Assembly (NCBI RefSeq): GCF_018882415.1
Contig: NZ_JACVOL010000001.1
Location: 1,155,531-1,219,530, forward strand
Origin: Polynucleobacter sp. 86C-FISCH
GTDB taxonomy: Bacteria; Pseudomonadota; Gammaproteobacteria; Burkholderiales; Burkholderiaceae
Direction of reading: 5' to 3'
Length of the DNA: 64,000 nt
The position numbers and the translations under genes are program-made. The notes under the pieces are model-generated. The model had not been told where the DNA came from. It saw nothing but the letters and a program-made list of their open reading frames with translations, and did not search any database. Below are positions 21,541 through 30,640 of this stretch, piece by piece (the first letter of the stretch is position 1; every line of letters begins with the position of its first letter).

Positions 21541-21946
21541 AGCGCAGACTGTAATGGCTTTTGACTATGGAACGCGCCGAGTTGGGGTGGCTGTAGGTAA
21601 CTCGATAAGCAAGTCTGGCCAAGCATTAAAGACTATTGCTGCTCCTAATATTGATGCAATGTTCTCTGAGTTGGGCGCGCTTCTTCAGGAGTGGGGTCCT
21701 GACCAATTGGTTGTCGGTTTACCTAAGCATCCTGATGGTACAGAGCATGAAATGACTGCTAAGGCTAAGCGGTTTGGCAACCAGCTGTATGGACGCTTTC
21801 ATTTGCCTGTGCAATGGATTGATGAGCGCTATTCATCAGCGGTTTTAGAGGGGGATCCCAAGATGCACGACAATCTAGATGCGCATTCTGCCGTTTTGAT
21901 TTTGGAGCAGTATTTTTCAGAATTAAATGCTGGACCCCTGAGTTGA
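21533..21946 (+). CDS. ruvX: Holliday-junction-resolvase-like RuvX/YqgF
   Basis: RNase H-fold nuclease family member implicated in processing the 5' end of pre-16S rRNA; a Holliday junction role has also been proposed. ATG 21533 (MPKAQTVMAFDYG) gives 137 residues, the usual size; an earlier ATG at 21500 lies deeper inside yqgE. Catalytic acidic motifs are visible in AFDYGTRRVGVAVGN, the mid-chain VVGLPKHPDG and WIDERYSSAVLE, with the last acidic residue in DAHSAVLILEQYF. Translationally coupled to yqgE by overlap. Confidence 0.94.
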   Translation: MPKAQTVMAFDYGTRRVGVAVGNSISKSGQALKTIAAPNIDAMFSELGALLQEWGPDQLVVGLPKHPDGTEHEMTAKAKRFGNQLYGRFHLPVQWIDERYSSAVLEGDPKMHDNLDAHSAVLILEQYFSELNAGPLS

Positions 21947-21978
21947 TGGTGGGATGCAAGTAAGTATTGGACTAAAGA

Positions 21979-22482
21979 ATGAATGCTGAACATTTATACG
22001 AAAAATTGCTAGAAAATCTGCGCAAAAGATTGCAGCATGGCTCTTTTGAGCTTGCCGGTCTCGCCATGGGTGGCGCGTGGATTGCAGAGAGATTGGCGCG
22101 AGATTTAGGATTGGCGCACTACGGCGTCATTAATGTCGCCTTTCATCGCGATGATTATGCCGAGAAGGGAATGACGGCTTTGCGTACAGCGAGCACGATG
22201 TCTACGCAGCTACCATTCGATGTCAATAATGCCAATGTGATTTTGATTGATGATGTTTTGTTAACCGGCAGAACCGTCAGAGCGGCCTTAAATGAATTAT
22301 TTGATTTTGGTCGCCCAGCGCAAGTGGAATTAATGGTCTTGGCTGATCGCGGTATGCGTGAATTGCCGATCAGTGCAAATTTTGTTGGAGAAAGCATAGA
22401 AGTGCCCGAGCAAAAAATATTGGTATTAGAAAAAGATGCGGCTGGTAAATTTAGTTTTCAGCTTGAGGAGCGTGAGCAATGA
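21979..22482 (+). CDS. pyrR: PyrR phosphoribosyltransferase family protein
   Basis: A 167-residue type I phosphoribosyltransferase of the PyrR group, which has uracil phosphoribosyltransferase activity and, in Firmicutes, acts as an RNA-binding attenuator of pyr genes. The PRPP-binding loop reads [18 protein letters not shown]. Whether it controls RNA here is unproven; no attenuator hairpin is evident before pyrB, since the two genes overlap by 4 bases. The yqgE-ruvX-pyrR-pyrB order is typical of betaproteobacteria. Confidence 0.93.
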   Translation: MNAEHLYEKLLENLRKRLQHGSFELAGLAMGGAWIAERLARDLGLAHYGVINVAFHRDDYAEKGMTALRTASTMSTQLPFDVNNANVILIDDVLLTGRTVRAALNELFDFGRPAQVELMVLADRGMRELPISANFVGESIEVPEQKILVLEKDAAGKFSFQLEEREQ

Positions 22483-23447
22483 GCTCAGTGAATAGCGAAG
22501 TAAATCAATTTAATGCGGCCGGTGAATTAACCCATCTGTTGACCCTTGAAGGCCTCCCAAAAGAGCAAATCATCCATATTTTAGATACGGCCAAACAGTT
22601 TGTGAGCGTTACGGATCCTTCGCGCGAGGTGAAAAAAGTTCCCTTGCTCAGGGGAAAAAGTGTTTTTAATCTTTTCTTTGAAAACTCTACCCGTACTAGA
22701 ACGACCTTCGAGATTGCGGCCAAGCGTTTGTCAGCAGATGTCATTAATTTAGATATCTCCACTTCGTCTACAGCTAAGGGCGAGAGTCTTTTAGATACGA
22801 TTGATAATTTAGTCGCGATGCAGGCTGATATTTTCGTGGTACGTCATGGTGTCTCAAAGGCACCAATTGAAATTGCTAATCATGTGCCTTCGCATGTTCA
22901 CGTTGTTAATGCAGGCGATGGTAGCCATCAGCATCCTACTCAGGGTTTGCTGGACATGTATACGATGCGACACTTTAAGCAGAATTTCAAAGGTTTAAAA
23001 GTGGCGATTGTTGGCGATATTGTTCATAGTCGCGTTGCTAAATCGAATATTCATGCACTCACTACTTTAGGTTGCGAAGATATTCGCGCCATTGGACCTG
23101 AGAGTTTATTGCCAAGCAATTTAGATATGCTCGGAGTGAAAGTCTTTCATACGATGGAAGAAGGCTTGAGGGATGTGGATGTAGTCATGACGCTACGGAT
23201 TCAAAAAGAGCGAATGGAGGCTGGTCAGGTTCCCGAGGGAGATGCATTCTTCAAGCAATATGGTTTGACTCCAAACCGCCTTGCGCTAGCTAAATCAGAT
23301 GCGATTGTGATGCATCCAGGCCCCATGAATCGTGGGGTAGAGATTGATTCGGTAGTGGCTGATGGTCCACAATCGGTCATCCTGAATCAAGTTACTTTTG
23401 GAATTGCTGTGCGTATGGCAGTGATGTCCATTGTGGCTGGTAACTAA
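22479..23447 (+). CDS. pyrB: aspartate carbamoyltransferase catalytic subunit
   Basis: Condenses carbamoyl phosphate with aspartate in pyrimidine synthesis. 322 residues. The carbamoyl-phosphate site is [19 protein letters not shown], the next [12 protein letters not shown], and the aspartate-domain end has [12 protein letters not shown]. It starts inside the pyrR stop. In related genomes pyrC often follows; here a glycosyltransferase starts 18 bases downstream instead, so the pyrimidine block ends abruptly at the surface-glycan locus. Confidence 0.97.
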   Translation: MSSVNSEVNQFNAAGELTHLLTLEGLPKEQIIHILDTAKQFVSVTDPSREVKKVPLLRGKSVFNLFFENSTRTRTTFEIAAKRLSADVINLDISTSSTAKGESLLDTIDNLVAMQADIFVVRHGVSKAPIEIANHVPSHVHVVNAGDGSHQHPTQGLLDMYTMRHFKQNFKGLKVAIVGDIVHSRVAKSNIHALTTLGCEDIRAIGPESLLPSNLDMLGVKVFHTMEEGLRDVDVVMTLRIQKERMEAGQVPEGDAFFKQYGLTPNRLALAKSDAIVMHPGPMNRGVEIDSVVADGPQSVILNQVTFGIAVRMAVMSIVAGN

Positions 23448-23465
23448 TCACTAATATTGAGTGCA

Positions 23466-24818
23466 ATGTCGGCAAATAAATTAACTCAGAATCGTTGGTT
23501 AATTTTGTCGCATGGCTTCAATATGGATGGGCGAGCATCCAGCCAAACAATTACCGATAAGATTCCTTATCTTTTAGACAATAAGATTCAGCCCGTTGTT
23601 TTTAGTGCCATCACCGGAATAAAAGATCAGCGTTTTCCCCATCGTCAATTTTTGGCCTGGGGCCCTGCAGCATTTCGTTTTGACTTCCGTCATTGGATTG
23701 CAAATCAGTATGGCCGTGGTTTTATCTATAAATTCTTAACTAGAACCGTTTCGGTGTTATTGGCGCCATTGATTGGCCTAGAGAAACTGTTTTTAGGATA
23801 CTCAAGCCAATGGTCTTGGGCTATGCCAGCATTTATTCATGGCTATCGATTGATTCGTGCGGGCAAGGTTGATGTTGTGTATTCCACAGGCGGCGCTTGG
23901 TCTGCACATTTAGCGGGTTTATGGTTAAAGAAAGTTACCGGAATTCCATGGATTGTGGAAATTCATGATCCTTTAGTGATCCGTAAAAGCCCGATGGATG
24001 AAGGCTTTGAGCAACCTAAGAATAGAGATGCTCGTTTTCGACATTATTTAGAAAAGCAAATTATTCGGTATGCTGATTTTGCATGGTGGTTTACTAATGG
24101 CGCAGTCCACTATGCAAAGGCAAGAAATCCAAATTTGAATACTTCTGGAAATGCCCATGGCTTTATGGTGCTTCCTGGCGCTGAGCCTCCTGGAGGTCTG
24201 AGTGCAGCTAAACAACATCTCTATGGCGATACTTTAAATTTATCTCACTCAGGATCTTTAGCTAAGGATCGCTCACTTTCGACGATCTTAAATGCGCTAG
24301 AGGGATTATTTAAAAAATACCCTGATGCCAGAGAGCATATTCGTGTGCATGCTTACGGCGCAGCTTTGGACTCATTAACTGTGGAGGCTATCTCGCGTCT
24401 GAGCTATCAAGACGTGTTAATAGCTCATGGCCGTTTAGAAAAAGATCCTGCGACGGGTAAGTCTGGTCGCGAGAGGGTGGTTGAAAAAATGCAAGAAGCG
24501 GATGTGTTGATTTTGCTTCACGGTAATGATGAGTGGTGTGCTGAATACATCCCTTCGAAGTTCTATGAGTATCTCTGGACCGGTCGCCCGATTTGGGGAA
24601 TTACCCACCGTAATCCTCAATTAGATGAAATGCTCTCGGAACGGGGCGCTTACTTAAGCCAAGAGGGCAATGTTGAAGGTATTGGCATGGCGCTTGAAAG
24701 AATTTGGTTAGACTGGCGGGAGCGCAGACTAATTGAGCCAAAATGGTTGCCCTTGGGGGTCGATCAAGCGGTTGAACAGATTCTGACTGAGATTAAATAT
24801 AAACAGGAAGCCCATTGA
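23466..24818 (+). CDS. GT4-like glycosyltransferase
   Basis: A 450-residue predicted cytosolic glycosyltransferase with the two-Rossmann GT-B layout. The N-terminal half has SHGFNMDGRASSQTIT and the YSTGGAWSAHLAGLWLKK / IPWIVEIHDPLV segment; the C-terminal half has LSHSGSLAKDRSLSTI and the sugar-nucleotide pocket IPSKFYEYLWTGRPIWGI. I chose ATG 23466; a TTG at 23457 could add three residues. The stop overlaps the next gene. Donor and acceptor are unknown. It opens the surface-glycan locus directly after pyrB. Confidence 0.8.
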   Translation: MSANKLTQNRWLILSHGFNMDGRASSQTITDKIPYLLDNKIQPVVFSAITGIKDQRFPHRQFLAWGPAAFRFDFRHWIANQYGRGFIYKFLTRTVSVLLAPLIGLEKLFLGYSSQWSWAMPAFIHGYRLIRAGKVDVVYSTGGAWSAHLAGLWLKKVTGIPWIVEIHDPLVIRKSPMDEGFEQPKNRDARFRHYLEKQIIRYADFAWWFTNGAVHYAKARNPNLNTSGNAHGFMVLPGAEPPGGLSAAKQHLYGDTLNLSHSGSLAKDRSLSTILNALEGLFKKYPDAREHIRVHAYGAALDSLTVEAISRLSYQDVLIAHGRLEKDPATGKSGRERVVEKMQEADVLILLHGNDEWCAEYIPSKFYEYLWTGRPIWGITHRNPQLDEMLSERGAYLSQEGNVEGIGMALERIWLDWRERRLIEPKWLPLGVDQAVEQILTEIKYKQEAH

Positions 24819-25714
24819 AAGACTTTGTTCTCTATTGCAAGTCCTATCGCAATGACTTTCTGCGTCTAAAAAGACTGCTCGCATCCGTTGAGAAATTGAA
24901 TGTAGATCGCTTGCCGTTTTATATTTCTACCCCAAAGGAAGATAAAGCAGCACTAGTAGAGATATTGGGCGATGCTGGCGATTATCTATGGGTTGCTGAT
25001 GAAGATATCGTTCGCGCTAATCCGCGAGCCTCCTTTGAGAAGTATCTGTCTATGCCGGGCGGCCTATCGCAAGCTATTGTGAAATCAGAATTCTGGCGTC
25101 TCGGACTTGCTGAAAATTATTTATGTCTTGATTCAGACTGTGTCTTTATTCGCCCCTTTAAGCGTTCTGACTTTATGGGTGGTGATGGAGTCCCTTTTAC
25201 GGTGCTTCACCAAAATAAAGAATATTTCCAGCTTGCTCAAAATCGCGGCGAGAGTAAGGTTGAGGAAAATTTACGTGCTGAAGCCCAGAGAGTTCAAGCT
25301 ATATTTGGAAGGGTGGGCCCTGAGTTTTATTGTGCGCCCGCACCTTTTATTTGGTCTGCCAAGGTTTGGCAGTCTCTAGATCAAGAGTATTTGCAGCCAA
25401 ACGGAATGAGTCTTTGGGATCTCGTAACGCCAGAATACCCAGAGACATTGATTTATGGAGAGGCTTTGCTTAAGTACAGAGCCATTCCATTGCTTGCAAT
25501 TGAGCCACTCTTTAGGGTCTATCACTATGATTGGCAGTATTACGTGCTCAAGCGGCTTGGGGAGACAGAAGAGAAGCTCAAGTCTAATTATCTTGGCATT
25601 CTCTATCAGTCTAACTGGGAGTCTGATCTCAATTTAGGTGGTGGCAAATCACTTCCATCAAGATTGCTCAAGAGCGCAAAAAGATTCTTACGTTATTTGC
25701 AAAGTTATCTCTGA
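24815..25714 (+). CDS. predicted glycosyltransferase, DUF6492-like
   Basis: A 299-residue protein that begins at TTG 24815, overlapping the stop of the previous gene (TTGA), which suggests translational coupling. The fold looks GT-A-like: an N-terminal strand (FVLYCKSYRNDF), a QAIVKSEFWRLGL helix and then YLCLDSDCVFIRPF, whose D106-S-D108 is a DXD-type metal and sugar-nucleotide site. This pattern matches the uncharacterised DUF6492 group. The C-terminal end is basic (RLLKSAKRFLRYL) and may touch the membrane. Donor sugar unknown. Confidence 0.7.
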   Translation: MKDFVLYCKSYRNDFLRLKRLLASVEKLNVDRLPFYISTPKEDKAALVEILGDAGDYLWVADEDIVRANPRASFEKYLSMPGGLSQAIVKSEFWRLGLAENYLCLDSDCVFIRPFKRSDFMGGDGVPFTVLHQNKEYFQLAQNRGESKVEENLRAEAQRVQAIFGRVGPEFYCAPAPFIWSAKVWQSLDQEYLQPNGMSLWDLVTPEYPETLIYGEALLKYRAIPLLAIEPLFRVYHYDWQYYVLKRLGETEEKLKSNYLGILYQSNWESDLNLGGGKSLPSRLLKSAKRFLRYLQSYL

Positions 25715-26433
25715 TGTTAGATATTCAAGGTTTAGTCATTTCTTTAGCTGGGTCGGATGCGCGCCAACAAAAGGTACGAGCAGAGCTGGGCAAAACCAAT
25801 TTACAGTGGCGCTTTTTGGATGCTGTGAGAGGTTCCGCTTTAACAAGCGTTCCTAAGGAGTATCAGCCTGAAAAAGTAAAGCGATTGTTAGGATTTGAGC
25901 TAACACCTAATGAGCTTGGTTGCTTCTTATCGCATAAAAAAGCATGGCAAGACTGCGTCGATAAAAATATCTCAACGATTATTTTTGAGGATGACTTTTG
26001 TCTGTTGCCACATTTTGAGAAAGCTATTCATTTCTTAATGAATGAATCTACTGGCTGGAATGCAGTTAGGCTGCAGGGTTTAAGTGATGTTCCGCAAGAG
26101 CAAATTCAGAGTAATGGAGAATTTTCTTTAGTCAGAAATATAGGTGATGCAGTAGGCGCCACCGCTTATTTGTTGAGGCCGAGTGCTGCGCAGGTACTGA
26201 TTGATGCAGCTTCCGATATCTATGAGCCTTTGGACCACTTCTTAGAGCATCGTCAAAAGCATCATCTGGAATTTTTGGCAATCAGTCCTTATCCGGTGGA
26301 CATCACTGGTGTAGAGACAACCATTGCAGATAGACCGGGAAGGCTTCCTATAAGGGGCTGGGAGAAGACAAAGCGTTCTGCTATGAGGGCTCTAGATCGT
26401 TGGTTTTCAAAGAACCCCTGGTTTCCCAAGTAA
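25714..26433 (+). CDS. glycosyltransferase family 25 protein
   Basis: A 239-residue GT25 enzyme, the family of LOS galactosyltransferases (LgtB/LgtE, LpsA). It begins with the typical LVISLAGSDARQQKVRAEL, continues with FLDAVRG, and contains LTPNELGCFLSHKKAW, the conserved block before the acidic IIFEDDF at ~89-95 (DD at 93-94). Start ATG 25714 overlaps the previous stop by one base (ATGA-type), so three GT genes form one coupled unit. Substrate not inferable; a hexose transfer to LPS core is the family expectation. Confidence 0.85.
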   Translation: MLDIQGLVISLAGSDARQQKVRAELGKTNLQWRFLDAVRGSALTSVPKEYQPEKVKRLLGFELTPNELGCFLSHKKAWQDCVDKNISTIIFEDDFCLLPHFEKAIHFLMNESTGWNAVRLQGLSDVPQEQIQSNGEFSLVRNIGDAVGATAYLLRPSAAQVLIDAASDIYEPLDHFLEHRQKHHLEFLAISPYPVDITGVETTIADRPGRLPIRGWEKTKRSAMRALDRWFSKNPWFPK

Positions 26434-26449
26434 GGTAAATCTAGCAAAT

Positions 26450-27508
26450 TTATAGATATAGCTTTTTCTGTAAGTTGCGCAACTTACGCTCAAAGCGGTA
26501 TTTTTGAATCACCATTCGATCGAGCGGTGAAATCTCAATTTCATTCAGATTTTTCCCTTGAATAAAGACATCATTAAACTGCTTCATGATGACTTTGGCA
26601 GAGAAATTCTTGGAGTAGGCATCCCAATTTTTTTGGCTCTGTGTCTTGCGGTCAAAGTTTTGAAAGATGTCAGCTAAATCTTTCTTGCCCTTATAGAGAA
26701 TCGCTTTATCACCCAATATCTCAATATGACTGCGTTGCGGTGAGAGTGCATAGGTGATAACAGGTTTGCCCTTGATGGAAAACTCGCCGCAGGCTAAGCC
26801 AAAGCTCTCTCCGATACCACGGGCATGTAGCATGCCATCGCATGTATTAATAAATTTCACCTTGTAATCGAGATCTGAGTTCCCAGGCAGAAAGAGAAGT
26901 CTTTCGTGCTGGGCAAAAGGATCCATATTCATAAACAAGAAATAGAGATCAGTGCGCTTTTGTACTGCAGCCAAAACCGCTTCCTTAACAAAATCAAGGT
27001 TGAAGCTATCCGAGCCCCCATACCAACCCAATACTGTTGCTGTTTCCGGTATGCCCAGCTTAGAACGAAGGTCGCCAGCGACTTCCGGCAATTCAATCAT
27101 GTGGGGCACAAAAGGAATTTTATTATTTGAGTATTCCTTCGAGAGCCATTGGGAGACAAAAGCATATTTATCTCCGTGAAACTCTTCGGGTTTGGTGGGA
27201 AAAACTGCATGAATTAATGCGGGCGAACTTTCACAAATAGCATCATCACGCTCCCCTGACTTAATGAAATAAGTTAAATCAATTTTTTCTTGTTCAATGA
27301 GGCGATTAAGCTCAGCTTGTCCATCATAGGGGCACAATTTAAATTGCTTGGAAAATTTCTCCAATACAGATTGATTGGCTGGGTTGCTCTTGCGATAAAA
27401 GATGACCGACTCATTGCCAAGTAACTGTTGGTTATTGTGCGCATAATCGTAAAGTGCAATTTCTGTACCGCGTAGCGATAGCCCATTGGTATGGAAGCCC
27501 AGTTTCAT
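26450..27508 (-). CDS. predicted glycosyltransferase, GT-B type
   Basis: A 352-residue protein on the opposite strand to the rest of the locus. The N-terminus reads MKLGFHTNGLSLRGTEIALYDYAHNN, the kind of 'gene T-E-x-A' opening seen in GT4-like enzymes, and a second half has LGWYGGSDSFNLDFVKEAV and ARGIGESFGLACGEFSIKGKPVITY, which corresponds to the donor-binding ESFG..E region of GT-B enzymes. It is 3 bases downstream of the fucosyltransferase-like gene, so these two minus-strand genes form their own unit. No specific substrate can be given. Confidence 0.7.
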   Translation of the reverse strand: MKLGFHTNGLSLRGTEIALYDYAHNNQQLLGNESVIFYRKSNPANQSVLEKFSKQFKLCPYDGQAELNRLIEQEKIDLTYFIKSGERDDAICESSPALIHAVFPTKPEEFHGDKYAFVSQWLSKEYSNNKIPFVPHMIELPEVAGDLRSKLGIPETATVLGWYGGSDSFNLDFVKEAVLAAVQKRTDLYFLFMNMDPFAQHERLLFLPGNSDLDYKVKFINTCDGMLHARGIGESFGLACGEFSIKGKPVITYALSPQRSHIEILGDKAILYKGKKDLADIFQNFDRKTQSQKNWDAYSKNFSAKVIMKQFNDVFIQGKNLNEIEISPLDRMVIQKYRFERKLRNLQKKLYL

Positions 27509-27511
27509 TGA

Positions 27512-28456
27512 TTATGTCGTTGCGTCTTCAAGGATGCGTTTTACAAAATCCCTAAATGGGAGAATGCTGGGAGCCTTCAGAAGCAAGGCTTGAGCGGTAT
27601 AGCTCTGCAGGGCTTGGGGCGAGTGAATGATTTCGGCAAGCGGCTCGTAATTGCACCATGTCATTGGCGCTAAATTGATAAAGGCCTGCGGATTAAAGTC
27701 CACCCTTACGTTTTCATCAGTCCAAGTAATGGGTAAGCAGTCAGCAAAAAATGCCTCAGGAATTTTCTCAGTGTAATAGCCGGGGTACATGCCATTTTCA
27801 GGGCAAAGATTAAAACCAAATTCTTGCAATAGTTCTTGCTTCAAAAATCCGCTGAGGTGGTGGTTCTCAATCGTTTTATCAAAGTGAGCACCAAACCCGG
27901 TAACCGGCATCACTTTTTGTACAGCCTCAAATAATGTTTTGCGCGGCTCTCGAATGTGTGAGCTTAAAAAGGCAGCGGCTTGTTTTTTCTCAAGAAAGCG
28001 ATTGCCTAATGGCTGCATCAGACGCTCTATGCTCATCAGCTTGCCGTAACGCGGATTTTGGTTGCCAGCAATGCCTTCATGAGACCAGTCAATCATTTCC
28101 ATCCAGTAGGGGAGGCGAAAGTGCTGCTCAGAAGAAATATTTAAGTCAAAGGAGATGCTGTATTCGGCTGGAACAGTGTCATGTCGCAAGTTTTCTGCGC
28201 TATGGAAAACCCTGAGCGGTGAGTTAGCTCTAGAGGGGGTCAAATTCAGGATTGAATTTACTGTAGGACGTAGTGGTTTAGGGCACCACTTGAGTTTCTT
28301 GGAATCGGGCTTGGTAAAAGGCCCCAATATGAGTAAATCAGCCTGATTTGGCTTGACCCAATCTAGCTGATATCCAAGGCTTTGAGCGATAATTGGTAGC
28401 AAGCCCTGTGAATAGTCGCTTGGGCAGCCAGCAGTTGAAATTCGTACACTTCTCAT
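27512..28456 (-). CDS. GT10-type fucosyltransferase
   Basis: A 314-residue protein with the hallmark of glycosyltransferase family 10 (alpha-1,3/1,4-fucosyltransferases): FNLCPENGMYPGYYTEKI at residues 215-232, followed by PEAFFADCLPITWTD, matching the family's N-x-x-PEN...GYxTEK...PIYWG donor-site signature. An earlier VFHSAENLRHD (~83-93) corresponds to the F-x-x-GEN block. It would transfer L-fucose or a similar sugar from a GDP-sugar, but no GDP-fucose synthesis genes are in the window. Only 22 bases separate it from the divergent GT2-like gene. Confidence 0.82.
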   Translation of the reverse strand: MRSVRISTAGCPSDYSQGLLPIIAQSLGYQLDWVKPNQADLLILGPFTKPDSKKLKWCPKPLRPTVNSILNLTPSRANSPLRVFHSAENLRHDTVPAEYSISFDLNISSEQHFRLPYWMEMIDWSHEGIAGNQNPRYGKLMSIERLMQPLGNRFLEKKQAAAFLSSHIREPRKTLFEAVQKVMPVTGFGAHFDKTIENHHLSGFLKQELLQEFGFNLCPENGMYPGYYTEKIPEAFFADCLPITWTDENVRVDFNPQAFINLAPMTWCNYEPLAEIIHSPQALQSYTAQALLLKAPSILPFRDFVKRILEDATT

Positions 28457-28478
28457 ACCTTAATACTAATTTATTTTT

Positions 28479-29246
28479 ATGTCTGAGCAATCGATTCCTT
28501 ACTCAGTAGTGATCACCACCTTTGATAAGCGTTTCGATGCCTATTTAGTACCTTTGCTTGCCCAGATTAAGGCGCAGCGTCCAGATATTGAAGTCATCGT
28601 TGTTATTAATGGCCCTGCAAAGGGAGCTTTTGATGAGGTATATCGTTCGAGCATTCTGACTTATCTGTCGCGATTCCCAAAAGTGTTTCCGACCATGTTC
28701 CCCAGATTTCAGTCGTTGGCCAAATTATGGAATCGAGGCGCATTAACGGCGAGCCATGATCGCGCACTTATTTTGAATGATGATCTTGAGCTTAAATCAG
28801 AAAATGGCGTCTGCTTTTTTGATCACCTCGAAGCGGCAATGTTGACTCATGCCGGCACATTCAAGATCAACGGCAGTTTTTCTCACTTCATCGCAGATAA
28901 GCGTGAATTGATTGAAGTTGGATTCTTTGATGAGCGCCTTTTGGGTCTCGGAGAAGAGGATGGAGACTTCTATTGGCGTTTCTACAAAAAGTATAAAAAA
29001 GAAATTCCTAGTGCCGATATGGGGTTGATAGATAACGTTCAGTCTGACTTAGCGGATGATGGATACACCAAGGGTATTAGAACTGCATCCAAATTTAATC
29101 GCGAGTTTATTCAAAACCAAAAATATAAAACGACTTTATTAGGTGGTTACCGAGGTATGTTTGATAAGAAGGTCAACCAGATTCTTGAGGATGAGAAGCA
29201 GTATCCCTATGAATCGTTTTACTTAGACAATAAAGACAAGCTGTAA
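28479..29246 (+). CDS. GT2-like glycosyltransferase
   Basis: A 255-residue GT-A-type enzyme. It opens with YSVVITTFDKRFDAYLVPLL, the strand-helix-strand of family 2, has FQSLAKLWNRGALTA, then RALILNDDLEL with an N-D-D metal site at 100-102, and ends the domain with GFFDERLLGLGEEDGDFYWR where GT2 enzymes carry a catalytic ED. No transmembrane segments are apparent. It is followed by the ligase-like gene after 4 bases. Substrate unknown. Confidence 0.75.
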   Translation: MSEQSIPYSVVITTFDKRFDAYLVPLLAQIKAQRPDIEVIVVINGPAKGAFDEVYRSSILTYLSRFPKVFPTMFPRFQSLAKLWNRGALTASHDRALILNDDLELKSENGVCFFDHLEAAMLTHAGTFKINGSFSHFIADKRELIEVGFFDERLLGLGEEDGDFYWRFYKKYKKEIPSADMGLIDNVQSDLADDGYTKGIRTASKFNREFIQNQKYKTTLLGGYRGMFDKKVNQILEDEKQYPYESFYLDNKDKL

Positions 29247-29250
29247 ATCT

Positions 29251-30618
29251 ATGGTGCCAGGGTTCGATCAAGATAAGACATTTAGCTATTGCTCATATGC
29301 TTGCTTAGTATCCGTGGTTGGCCTGCTGACAATCTGGGTCCTGCCAAATACGATTGCATTGCGCCATGTATTGCTGGGGGTTGGTGTGATTGCTTCCATC
29401 CCTATTATTAAAAAGAGTCATTTCTTTTGTAGACAATCAATCTGGGAGCTTTTGCCTCTCTTGCTCTTAGGTTCACTATTTGCATGGGTATTAATTCACC
29501 TAAGCTTCTTCTCGCTAAATTTTGATCTGGAGTTCAAAGAGGTGAAGACGCTTTGGGCTAGAGCAATTTTGGGGGCGATATTGGCAATTGGTTTGAGCAT
29601 TGCTTTGCAAAAGAATGCCAAACTGCGACCTTACTTTTTTGTAGCCTTATTTATCGTTTCACTGATTAATATTGGTGCGTACTTTTATATGTCGGCCATT
29701 TCGCCAGAGGGCACCTTCATTAGCTTCTTTAATTTTGTTGATAGATTTGTATTTAAGAAAATTGAAGCTGCTTACTTTGGGGTGTTAGCCATCTCAGTCG
29801 CTTGCGGAAATATCGTTTACTTATTGGGTACACCATCCTCAAAACAGAGGGCTAAGGCGATCACCTGGTGGATTGTAGGAATAGCAATTGCTTTAATTGC
29901 ATCGATTATTAACATCACTAAAAACGGCATAGGCGGTGGGGTTGGCCTCTGTGTTTTATTGGTTCTAACGTGTATGGCACGAAGCTTTTTTCAAGGCTCA
30001 CGTTCTGCGTTGAAGGTAGCGATGTCCCTTGGTTTGGTCGGTGCAATTTTGCTAGGTGGCTGGCAAATGAATCGATTATTTGCTTCACCAGGCTGGGATA
30101 ACTTTATTGACGACGTGAAATTCTCCTCTCAAATAGATACCCATTCTGGATGGAGAAAAAATAATCCAGAGTCTTTCCCTATAAAAAGTAATGGCCAGAT
30201 GGTCTCAGGTAATGTCTACGAGCGCATGTCTTGGGCCACAGCTGGGGTCAGATTGATTAAAGCCTACCCATTGGGCTATGGTTCTATTAATGCTTCTTTT
30301 GTTGGCATGCTCAATCACGCTCAAGTGGAGCAGGAGCTAGAGAGTCAGTCTCATAGTGGTTGGATCGATTTTGGATTGGCATTTGGTGTGCCTGGCCTAC
30401 TCCTTCTGCTGGCCACTTTTTTGTCCATACTGTGGTTTGGCCTAAAGCACAGTGGTCAGTTTGGATTAATTGGCGCGTGGCTGGCGATTGGTTTGATGCC
30501 ATTTGGCTTATTTTCCGAAATTAATTACAAACATAACTTTGAAATACTGATATTTTTTATCGCATTTGCAGCTGCTTCTGCGGTAGGTATTAAGGGTATA
30601 AAATTTCAAACTAAATAA
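29251..30618 (+). CDS. O-antigen ligase/polymerase-like membrane protein
   Basis: A 455-residue multi-spanning inner-membrane protein with about ten to eleven hydrophobic segments. A long periplasmic loop lies between ~280 and 375 (NNPESFPIKSNG through ERMSWATAGVRLIKAYPLGYG), followed by SQSHSGWIDFGLAFGVPGLLL, a pattern shared by WaaL ligases and Wzy polymerases (the ligase histidine is typically in an H-N/S-x-x-L/W context). It could join undecaprenyl-linked glycan to lipid A-core, or polymerise repeat units; sequence alone does not decide. No Wzx flippase is nearby. Confidence 0.75.
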   Translation: MVPGFDQDKTFSYCSYACLVSVVGLLTIWVLPNTIALRHVLLGVGVIASIPIIKKSHFFCRQSIWELLPLLLLGSLFAWVLIHLSFFSLNFDLEFKEVKTLWARAILGAILAIGLSIALQKNAKLRPYFFVALFIVSLINIGAYFYMSAISPEGTFISFFNFVDRFVFKKIEAAYFGVLAISVACGNIVYLLGTPSSKQRAKAITWWIVGIAIALIASIINITKNGIGGGVGLCVLLVLTCMARSFFQGSRSALKVAMSLGLVGAILLGGWQMNRLFASPGWDNFIDDVKFSSQIDTHSGWRKNNPESFPIKSNGQMVSGNVYERMSWATAGVRLIKAYPLGYGSINASFVGMLNHAQVEQELESQSHSGWIDFGLAFGVPGLLLLLATFLSILWFGLKHSGQFGLIGAWLAIGLMPFGLFSEINYKHNFEILIFFIAFAAASAVGIKGIKFQTK

Positions 30619-30640
30619 GTTAAAAATAGCGGATTAACAA

